DNA of 64,000 nt from Gossypium raimondii (lineage: Eukaryota; Streptophyta; Magnoliopsida; Malvales; Malvaceae). Both the position numbers and the translations under genes were made by a program. The stretch spans positions 1,240,001 to 1,304,000 of the forward strand of contig NC_068572.1 in the NCBI RefSeq assembly GCF_025698545.1. Reading direction: 5' to 3'. Positions 22,596-33,000 of the stretch are shown one piece after another. The first letter of the stretch is position 1. Every line of letters starts with the position of its first letter. Below the pieces are notes generated by a model. The model worked only from the letters and a program-made list of their open reading frames with translations. It did no database searches and had not been told where the DNA came from.

Positions 22596-25500
22596 CATAC
22601 ATACATTTACAAATCACCATATAGATTTAATCATACAAGGAATTAACATGTTAATACAGAGCTATCAAGAAGTAATTCCTGTAAGGATACTTGGATTAGG
22701 TCGATGAGGAGTGATGACGATTCGGTTCTAAATGCCTATAGGCACTAGGAGTGATAACGATTTGGTTCTGATTGGGGTTTTGGACAAAATTTGTGGTTAT
22801 CTCGTACCATTGTGGTTCTTTAAGAAACCGAACAGAACTGAATTCCATCAATTCCGATCAACTGGAATCTGTTTTTGGTTTTTGGTTTTTCGGTTTTCTT
22901 GCTCATCCCTAGTAGGCACTGGTTAAGGATTAATGATTACCATTTTAGCTTCTTTTTTTTTTTTTAATTTAATGCATTACTTCTACTAAATTTTAGAAAA
23001 ACATAAAGCATTAATTTACATTTTACTTTCCCTAAATCATTTTCATTTATGATATTAACTTCTCAAAATAGCAAGTTTTAGATGTATATAAAGTACACAT
23101 TATAAAGAAGCAATAGAAATGTTACCTTAACATGTATGCTGGGAAACTGAGATGTGCGTAAAGTTTCTTGAGTTTCATCACCGGGTTTGCGCTTAGGGAT
23201 GCTCAAGATTAGAGCAGCTTGATCCAAAGTTGCAGCTGTCGATGTGATTCTATAACCACTATCCCAACGTCTGTGGATTCCTTCACTTGGATAGAGAAAA
23301 TCAAGTTCCACAACCTATAAAACCGGTAGAAAGGATGGAATGAATTCAAACTAAACAAGTTCAGGGATTAATTTTGTGAACTCATGATGAGTTAAATACA
23401 TTTATAGCTTTTTAATATATCTAATAAAATTAATAATATTAAGTTCCGTCTGAATAACTTTCTAGAAGTTATGGTTAACCCTAACAATTGTTTTTTTTAC
23501 ATCAATCCCCAATTAAATGGACAATATTATTAACTTCCAAGTTAATATGAATTCAAACAAACAAAGAAAACCATTGATCAATTATCAAATTGCTATGGAG
23601 AACCCAAATAATGTTAGTGCAACTGAGATGAAACCTGATCACTGAAGCCTGCATTGCGAGACATAACAACACCCCATCGGCTTCCAGCAGTTGTCATCGA
23701 GGTGACATAAAAACCCTCTCTCCACTTTTTGTTTATCCACTTAAAGGGGAAAGAGTCACTTACTTTATAAGATTGTTGAGTGTATTGGGTACCTACACAA
23801 ATTATCATGATTCGGAAATCTTGAGCCATAAAAGTAAATGAAAAAGGAAAAAAAGAAGAAGCAGTTTTGCTTAGATATTGTTTGTCCGAAGTGCAAACTT
23901 TGATAAAAACTAACATGTTCGCCTAACTACTTAAGTAATTCAGTTCTCATCTAATCAATCCCCTTGGTTTCTAGTAACTCCTAAGATTACAAGATTTAAA
24001 TCAAAGGAGAAAAATGAACAAAAGAAACAAAGCTACAATTGAGAGTTGGAAGGAACATCCATGTCAAAGAAAAGATGTCACACCATCACCTAGATCCTCG
24101 ATATACCATATTCTCCTCCCAAACCCATCTTAAGCGATTTTGATTTTAGCGTTCATTTATTCCATTAAAACCAAAATTTCATCAGACTTTTACACAAACC
24201 AGAATACAAACTGACCTTTGGACATAACAACAAGGGAATTTCCACTGTTTGAACCAGCAATAGAACTAATGTAATAGTTTTTCTCCCACTGATCCATGAT
24301 CCACTCCTGGATATTCAGAAGAATAAGCCATTCCTTAATATAAATATTTTACTTAAGCAATCATAACAATATGCAATAGGTCACCTTGTGTAAGAAGGAA
24401 GGTGATAGCTCATAAACTTGGCTTGTAAAACCAGTCCCTGCATCCATGATCAATGCCCAAAGATTGGTACAAGATGCCACACAGCTTATTAGCAGACCAT
24501 CTGCTATTCCTTTCTCCACATGTTGAGCCAACCTTGCATCTGCCACATTGTAATGATACCTAATTGCATGATAACCAAACAGTGAAGTTGAAACATCAAA
24601 CACAGAAAGCTAGTACATATGAGCATTTTTTCCCTTATTGCCTACAGGCCGATCATACTCCAGCTAAAGCAAAAGATAAAACGGGCAAGAGGAGGACTAA
24701 AGAGGTGTTTGATAGAGGACCACTAAAAAAATTTTTCACATGGTAAAAGGTTCTTTAACCACAAGTCAAAAGGAGACCAAACTAATTCAAATATATATAT
24801 ACTTAAAATTCTACTGTATGTTGCATTTGCTGCTTTCCTTTTGCTTCAAATGTTACGAAAATGAGAAATGAGCTAATAATTACAATCTAAATTTCCTTTT
24901 GAAAGTGAAATTATTAATTTCGCAAATCACATCTACTGTCTTTTAAAATGAAAAAGAAAATGAAGAGAAGAAACGGTGCAGTGAAAATGAAGACTACTCC
25001 AAAATACCTCTGCTTCATTGGAAGTCTGGCATTGTAGACTGAAATCCACTGGGTAGCAGGAACACCAAGACGAACCTTCTTCTTGGGTTGATCATCTTCT
25101 TCATCAATGTTCAACCTACCTCGCTTTTGGCCTACTTGATAAATAATCTACCAAAATTTCACAATTATCATTAATGTGTTTACAGATTTTCTAAAGTCTT
25201 AACTGGCAGATGACAGTGAGAGCATGGGGAACCCTTGGGCCCCTACCCCCAAGATCTTAGAACCCCTTAGTATGAATGCATATTTACATTAAATACATTT
25301 AAATTGGCCTCCGAAAATTAATATTACTATTTTTATTTTTTATATATATATTTTGCATGCAACCAAATTTTATGCATTGACAAAAGGAGTTAGAAGACCG
25401 GTATTCTATATAATTATTATTTCAAAGTAATATAAAATTATCACATGCAACATGCGTGACAACAAATACTAGACCACTAGTACATATAAATACCTTTTGA

Positions 25501-28500
25501 GCACCATCTGTGTTTATTGGCCTTATAGCTGGATTTGGTCCTAACAAGCCCTCAAATAAAGATATTAGTTTGGAGTAGTTGGGCTCCTCGTCAAATTTCA
25601 TATTCACCACAATCTCAAGAAATTGTTTTAGTGCAGGAGGACAGAAGCAGCAAAGCATTTCAGGGGATGTAGCCATTTTCTTTTTGCAGACTAAGAACGA
25701 TTTGTTGTCACCCTTGATTTAGAAAGCAAAACAAAGAATGAGAAAACAATACAGTTATAGATGATGAGGGCTAAAATAACTGATATGCAACTCACTACGA
25801 TAATTATATCAGCCATACCTGATAGCCCTGCCACGGTAATCGACCTCGATGCAGGAATATGAGTGTGTATGCTAGAGACTCAAGATCATCTCTTCTGCTG
25901 GCAGTTCTTCCCAAATGCGCATGAGCACTAGCATATCGAACAGTTCCTCTGGTGAATACCAAAATTACAGAACACAAATGTGTCAGCAAAATAGTTGATC
26001 ATACGCACCTATCTCCAACTAGACAAAAATTATACACACCTGAACATATCGGGACGTTGATCATAATCAACATGCAGCCCACTGCTGCTATCTTTCCACT
26101 TTGTTGCTGAGATGCCATGATGCAGACAAAACATAAGAAAAGAATCAAAATGGAAGCATTAAAGAGATACTGTAGGGATAAAGTGAAATTTACTCGCCTA
26201 ATCCAAGGTCTACAAGAAATAATTTCTTCTCTTGTGGTGTAGATGGTTGACCAAGTAGAAAGTTCTCAGGCTTAACATCCCCGTGCACATAACTGGTATC
26301 ACACAGGATCAACATTCAAAGAAAAAGTTGGTAGAAATCAAAAAAAGAGAAAAGAGTTGAAAATTAAGAAAGATACTAAAATTATAAATTTATAGAGCTT
26401 GCAAACCAACTAATATTCATACTAAAAATAATTAAGATCACCAACCCTTTGGAGTGCATCTTCTCTAATATTGATAGGGACTCAACTGCTATACATGCTA
26501 CCATTTCTGCAGACATCCTGCATGTGAAATTGAGAACAAAAGTTTTAAATCAAAGATTAGTAGGCTTATTCCATCTTATCATCCATCAGTCTCAACGTCT
26601 ACACAAAGGATTAGGAGGTGCCAAATGTTCCATAAAACGTGATAAAATTGGAAAAGAAAAACTAGCATAAAAATTCTTTTGCAGTGAAGGGTTAAGAAGA
26701 AAACCCCAAACATGTATTGATTCTAAGGATAAGGGCTTCCTAGAGTTGTGTACGAGTGTTCATGGCCTTTTAGCATTGGGTTTTGGGTTTGTTAGAGGGA
26801 TGGATTAGTTAGTTATTCTTAAAATAGCCACCACCCCACTCCCCCCAAAAAACAGGTGAAGAAAGTAAACATAGCTCCCCAACTGGAAACCACTAAATAA
26901 CTTAGATAGCCCAAGCATGAACATATACTCTCAATATATTTCTAGTGGAAAGAAGAAATGGTAAACAGTAATGGAGTATTTTTGTTTCTCCGACCTGTCT
27001 ACTGAACAAAACTAAAAACAATTGTAAATCTATCAAATAAGAATGAAGCAAAATTTCACTTAATAAAGTGCTTCCTCTTATGTTGTCTCTCATTTCTAAA
27101 TAAGCAAACCATAAGAAAAAGGAAGCAGGGCAGGGATGGAGTGTTAACAAGGTAATAAGACATGTCACTCACGCTTGCCCTGAAGAGTTCCAAACATCCC
27201 ATAAGCTGGGCCCTAGCATGTCCATAACCTGAAAATACACAAGTATAAGTCAAGCATGGATTTATGATACGTACACAAATAGAAAACAAGCTGCAGATCA
27301 TACCATCACATAATAGTCTCCTTGCTTCCCTTTGTAGTGTACTTTGGGAACTCCATGACTGCCACCAAGAGCACTGTTCACAACAAGATCAACAGTGTCA
27401 GATATAGTCATGACTTAGAAATGTTCCAAAGAAAAACTAGAAACGAGATAGAGCCACCTACTTGTAAACTTGCCATTCATACGGAGGACCATAATTACAT
27501 CCTTTGCTGTTTCTATGCTCAAATTTCAGAGCAACCTAAAAGATGGCAAGAATGGTAACAGAACTAATATTAATATAAATAATTATGATCATATGAAACT
27601 TCCTATAGGCTTGAGACAGCAAACGATGGTTTACCTCCATGGCAGCAGAACCGGTTCCACGTTCATTTCCACCACTAACACGTCGTCCAACAAACACCTG
27701 ACCAAATCCACCTTTACCTAGCTTTCTCTCTACTTTGTACACAGGAGATCCCCCAAAATGTACCTAGCAAAAGTTTAAAAGGAAAATAAATCCAATTATC
27801 CTAGCTGACTAAAAAAATGATATTATAATGATAGGACACAAAGATTACTGGAAAGAGTGTATTAGGTGAAGGTTTTCTCACTTTCTCCTTCTAACTTTTC
27901 ACTCATTCGATGGTAGAGAAATTAGAAGGCACGGAAAATAGGTGGACCTTTAAAATTTCTCATTCCCTCAAAATTCAACCCTTCCACAGGTGGGAGGATA
28001 GCATTCACTAAACTTAAAAAAACCGATCACATCATTTACATGTTTACTCAATTCTTTTCCATCATCTCATTTTCCATCTATTGTACCAAAATGAATAATA
28101 ATAAAATCAATTTCAGTGCCCTTTCCTTTCCCTCATTTTCCTTTCTTTCTAACAATTACAGCGTCAGGTAGACAACAAGGCTCGAAGTAATTGGCTCTCA
28201 ACACTTAACACACAGACTCACACGCATAGACAACTATCAATAAGAGTTAAAGGCAAAAAACTGCTAAATCGAAAATATAGTGGCTCGGAACCGTAACAAG
28301 AACAACTATCAACAAGCAAGTGCCAAAGAAATACAACAAATAAATAATGGACAAGCCAAAACCAGAAGCATATAACCATACCCTCTCTGGAAAAGGTGCA
28401 GTATTCCCCTCCTCTTCCTGTCCAACAGCCCTGTTAGCACTCAACCCACCGCTATCGTCCCCCATCCCACCTTCCTTCCTTTTATCAACTTCCACCAACT

Positions 28501-28771
28501 CCTTCCTCTCGATATCGCTCCCTCTCTCAGAAATCGAAATCACCTGTTGGTTAAACTCACGATCCTCTCCACCGGTCGGAGCTACCACCCCCACCTGAAC
28601 TTTATTCTCCTCCTTAAGTCTTTTCGCAGCCAATCTAGTCCTCGGCCTACCTACCTCTCCCTCAGCCGCACGTTTCCGACCTCGGTTGCTCCGCCCCGTC
28701 TGTTTTCCCCCTTGTTGCGGTTGAGCTAACGTGGTTCGACGTCTACTAACTCCTTTTCGAACCAGAGGCAT
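22469..28771 (-). CDS. MUT9-like / casein kinase 1-like HD16-type protein kinase, paralog A
   Basis: Exons (5' to 3'): 28771-28382, 27763-27635, 27535-27462, 27373-27304, 27228-27173, 26517-26446, 26292-26198, 26106-26040, 25948-25819, 25712-25494, 25147-25008, 24559-24385, 24306-24216, 23792-23635, 23314-23126, 22528-22469. They join in frame to 704 residues, normal for the family. The basic N-terminal region ([22 protein letters not shown]) is NLS-like. The CK1-type kinase domain shows GKGGFGQ (146-152), Lys177, catalytic HGDVKPEN (267-274) and DLG (292-294). PKKKVRL (455-461) is a second likely NLS. The long C-terminal domain ends [20 protein letters not shown] and rice HD16/EL1 kinases are nuclear Ser/Thr kinases acting on histone H3, PIF/CRY-type light signalling and DELLA or flowering regulators. 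Intron 7 is GC-AG. The ATG at 28771 is chosen by homology to paralog B; an in-frame ATG at 28840 lacks support. Confidence 0.95.
22566..22606. repeat. Microsatellite (TACA)n in the last intron of kinase A
   Basis: About ten uninterrupted copies of a TACA tetranucleotide lie inside the final intron (22529-23125). The corresponding intron of paralog B lacks it. Confidence 0.95.
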
Positions 28772-28818
28772 TTCGTAAACCCCATAAAATTGAAACCAAA
28801 CCCCAATAACCCAATCAT
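28726..28818 (-). promoter_or_regulatory. Overlapping upstream ORF 2 of kinase A (30 codons)
   Basis: It starts at the ATG that overlaps the stop of uORF1 (ATGA) and runs in another frame across the kinase start at 28771, stopping at 28726-28728. The start has A at -3. The same frame, with the same 30-codon length, exists in paralog B. If translated it would block initiation at the kinase ATG unless bypassed. Evidence is sequence arrangement only. Confidence 0.55.
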
Positions 28819-28847
28819 TGTATAATTTCTTCAACAACACCAGCCAT
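28815..28847 (-). promoter_or_regulatory. Upstream ORF 1 of kinase A (10 codons)
   Basis: Encodes MAGVVEEIIQ and stops 43 bases before the kinase ATG. Paralog B has MAAVVEETIQ at exactly the same distance. The start context is weak (T at -3, G at +4), which would allow leaky scanning. Confidence 0.6.
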
Positions 28848-28989
28848 GTAAAAATTCAATAATTTAAAAAAAAAAGTTTGGGGAATTCACAACAAGAAAT
28901 TGAAACGACTAATCAATTTTTGAAGGGACTTAAGGTTTAATTAGAGAGAGGAATCAAAAACGAGGAAGGATTTTTGAAGTAAATGAAGG

Positions 28990-29008
28990 ATTAGGGTTAG
29001 GGTTTGGG
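28990..29008 (-). promoter_or_regulatory. Telo-box cluster upstream of kinase A
   Basis: On the minus strand CCAAACCCTAACCCTAAT contains the AAACCCTA telo box and a second CCCTAA unit, 220-240 bases before the kinase ATG. The same motif lies at the same place in paralog B. Telo boxes are known in promoters of growth-associated plant genes, where TRB and related proteins bind. Confidence 0.6.
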
Positions 29009-29176
29009 GAGGAAAATTGGAAATTTGGTAGGAGAGGGGGGAATCAGAAAATAACAACAATAAAGGGAAATGGGAAAAAGAAGTAAAAGAGTGGCTTCCT
29101 TAGGCCGATAGCCAACTTACAGAGCCGAAATTGATATGCGAATGGATTAGAGTTGAGGTGGGCCCCATGTTTTCCT

Positions 29177-29188
29177 CCACGTCAGCAT
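29177..29188 (-). promoter_or_regulatory. bZIP-type ACGT motif upstream of kinase A
   Basis: Minus strand ATGCTGACGTGG holds a TGACGTGG core, a hybrid C-box/G-box bound by bZIP factors. It is conserved identically in the flank of paralog B and lies close to the distal edge of the duplicated unit. Confidence 0.5.
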
Positions 29189-30087
29189 GTTTATTTTTAT
29201 TTTTTTTTTACCTTTTCCCGCATTGTAAAGCAAAGACAATGCCTTTCTAATTTTACAAATGGATAACTTAAAAAGGGTTAACATATTGCTTGGTTGGTAC
29301 CTGATTTTAATTTTAATGTTCATTTTGGTACCTGTGATTAGTTTCAATGTTCAATTTTCATTTTCCGACCGAATGATATCATATAGTACCAATGAATTTT
29401 TGACACACGTACCCTAATAATAAAAGGTGCTTAATTGAGACAAAAAAATTTAAATACCAAATTAAGCAATAAAGTTAGAGACCAGTGTGTTCAATTTAAA
29501 CAAAAAAATTAAATATCAAATTGAAAAACTCAAATACCAAATCTAATATTAAATCAAAACTAAAATACTAAATTAAACATTAAAATCAAACTCTTAAAGT
29601 CATTTTTAATTTGCATAATTCAAATTCGAAGCTCAACTTTCAAATTATTTGAAGATGAGTTCATTTAAAATTAGTTGAGTTCAAATTCCAAGAATTTAAA
29701 AAACTAATTAAAATATTTTCATATGCAAAATTACGCACTTTTAAGAAAATCTATTATTCTCTCCCAAATTTCGATTTATATATATATATCTAAATAACAT
29801 TTTATATTACATGTTAGGGCCACGTGTATGCCACATAGCACATATTTAACAGACACTAGCAAACATTGTTAACAGTTTTATTTTAAAATACAGAAATAAA
29901 CAAAATTAGGACTAAATTGCAACATTTTAATAGTACAAGGACTTGGGAGATATTTTTAAGACATCCTAATGTCCACTATAAACATTTAACATGGGGAACA
30001 CATCAGAAGGAAACAGATGGAGATAACATGTAGGGAACTTCCCCCTTTTTTCCCTAGGAAAATTGTCACCACCATTGATACCCCATT

Positions 30088-33000
30088 TCATGATACAGTC
30101 CTCCCATAGCATAGACAAGCAAGATAGAGATTTTTTGCCCATTTTTCCTGCACAGAACAACAAAGCTCACATGAAAAATGGCATATATATATAAATGAAC
30201 TATATACTAGATTTTGTCACACTCACAACATTTTAAGTTCAAACCCCATTATGCGCAAATATTTTGCAAGATTTTATATGAAAAGACCAAATTACCTTCA
30301 AAATAATATCTACTGCTTATTAAAAGTGAGGGACTTTTGGTATATTCATTACTGAGTTAGTGACCCAGTTGATGGCACCAACTCAATAAAACACTTAAAT
30401 ATAGTAATAGATTTATATATCATCATATAGATTTAAACATAGTTTGACAGCGATAACATAAGGAAGCAATGGTTAAGCCCCTTATTGGGGTCATCTCACA
30501 AATTAGGGTTCAAACCCAGTCATTGTTATCGCCTCCCCTATTTATAATTTGTACCAAAAAAATTAGACAAGGGATGTTCAGAGATGGATTTCATTTTAAC
30601 GAAAACCCTTTACCATTACACCACGGACTCGGTTGACAAACATAGACAATGTGTTGATATAGATTGCAGATCATAAGCTATCAAAGATAGTTCTTAGGTT
30701 AAGTTAAACACCAATTAAGGATAGATTTCTTACCATTTTAGGGGATAAAATTGCATTTAATACAATGTTTTTATTGAATTTAAGAAAAAGTAATGCACAT
30801 TAAATACAATTTTCTTTATAAAAGGGCTATTAATTGGAAGAAATGGAATGTCAAAATTCTTGTCATTCATAAATATAACTTCTTATTTCCCTAAAAAAAT
30901 ATTAACTTCTTAAAACTGGCAAAGTATATACTAAAAAGAAGCAATAGAACAATTACCTTAACATGTGTGCTGGGGAATTGAGATGTTCGTAAAGTTTCTT
31001 GAGTTTCATCACCGGGCTTGCGCTTAGGAATGCTCAAGATTAGTGCAGCTTGATCTGAAGTTGCAGCTGTTGAAGTGATTCTATAACCATTATCCCAACG
31101 TCTGTGGATTCCTTCGCTTGGATAGAGAAAATCAAGTTCAACAACCTACAAAAACCGGTTGAAAATAGTTAATAAGATAGCAGGTGCATCTAATCTGAAT
31201 ACTTGTAGTGCAACTGAGATCAAACCTGATCACTGAAACCAGCATTGCGAGACATAACAACACCCCATCGGCTTCCAGTAGTTGCCATTGAGGTTACGTA
31301 AAAGCCCTCTCTCCACTTTTTGTTTATCCACTTAAATGGGAAAGAGTCACTTACTTTATAAGATTGTTGAGTGTATTGGGTGCCTACAAACGTTATCATG
31401 ATTCAGAAATCTTTATATAAGTACAAATTTTGGTAAAAAAATCAACATCTTTGTCTACATGCTTGATTGAAGTACCATTCAGGTTTCTGTAAAAGGATTT
31501 AGCAATGTTTTTAAAACCGGATCAGTTCACTGGTCCGAACGATCTGATTAAAAAATTATTAGAAATAAAAACCCGGTTAACCGGTCCATACCGGTTCCCG
31601 GTCTAACCAGTTCACAGCCACTCTCCAGACCCGGACCCTGGTCGATCCAGTCTGGTTCAAGCAACATTTGGATATAGAGCTAAGTTGGTACATGCATCAA
31701 TTAAAACATATTGAAAAAAAATGTCGTAGCAACTAAAACCACAATATTTCAAGTTTCAATTTCAGCCTTTATCTATCTATTTATTCCATCAAAACCACAA
31801 TTTTATCAGACAATTTAGACAAACTAGAATATGAACAGACCTTTGGACATTACAACAAGGGAGCTGCCACCGCTAGAACCAGCAATAGAACTAATGTAAT
31901 AGTTCTTCTCCCACTGATCCATGATCCACTCCTGTATAATTGAAAAAAATGAGTCATTCCTTGAACACCAGTCGTAATAGGAAAGAAAGTATTAACCATA
32001 ACAATATGCAATAGGACACCTTGTGTAAGAAGGATGGTGAAAGCTCATAAACTTGGCTTGTGAAACCAGTTCCAGCATCCATAATTAATGCCCAAAGATT
32101 GGTATAAGATGCCACACAGCTTATTAGCAGACCATCAGCCATTCCTTTCTCCACGTGTTGGGCCAACCTTGCATCTGCCACATTGTAATGATACCTAATT
32201 GCATGATAACCAAACAGTTAAATTGAAACATCAAACGAGGACAGCTAGTATATATTAACATTTTTACTCCTTAAGGTCTACACGTTCCAAAATACCTCTG
32301 CTTCATTGGCAGTCTTGCATTGTAGATTGAAATCCACTGTGTAGCAGGAACACCAAGACGAACCTTCTTCTTGGGTTGATCATCCTCTTCATCAATGGTC
32401 AACCTACCTCGCTTTTGGCCGACTTGATAAATAATCTACCAAACATTCCAGGATTGTTATTTTTCTACTGCCTTTATTAACTTAAAATTATTAAATTTTA
32501 TATATACTTTAAAAATAAAAAGCATCACATGTATATTCATGACGACAAACACTAGTACATGTCAATACCTTTTGAGCACCATCTGTGTTTATCGGCCTTA
32601 CAGCTGGATTTGGTCCTATCAACCCCTCAAATAACGATATTAGTTTGGAGTAGTTGGGTTCCTCATCAAATTTCATATTCACCACAATCTCAAGAAACTG
32701 TTTTAGTGGTGGAGGACAGAAGCAGCAAAGCATTTCAGGTGATGTAGCCATTTTCTTTTTGCAGACTAAGAATGATTTGTTGTCACCCTTGATTTGAAAG
32801 TACAAGAAAGAATGAGAAAACAATATAAACAATGAATACTAAAACAATGAATGCTAAAATAACTCTCTGATATACAACTCACTGTGATAATCAAATCAGT
32901 CATACCTGATACCCCTGCCATGGTAGCCGGCCTCGATGTAAAAATATGAGCGTATAAGCAAGAGACTCAAGATCATCTCTTCTGCTAGCAGTTCTTCCCA

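Larger units (their letters stand above)
28848..30087. other. Kinase A promoter region and spacer to kinase B
   Basis: 28848 to about 29195 is the 5' flank and promoter of kinase A. It matches the flank of kinase B and holds a telo-box cluster and an ACGT motif (separate entries). About 29195-29885 lies outside the duplicated unit; it is AT-rich and contains an imperfect fold-back repeat around 29230-29610 and no gene. About 29885-30087 is the 3' flank of kinase B, shared with kinase A. Confidence 0.6.

Noticed and set aside
22566..22606. CRISPR-like array
   Set aside because: It is a simple tetranucleotide microsatellite with no spacers; no CRISPR array occurs in this eukaryotic sequence.
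28347..28729. Plus-strand frames rich in Pro, Ser and Leu
   Set aside because: They are antisense shadows of kinase A exon 1, which has clear family sequence.
28772..28840. ATG at 28840 giving kinase A a 23-residue N-terminal extension
   Set aside because: The matching frame in paralog B has a stop codon, and family proteins begin with the MP.LR-type start found at 28771.
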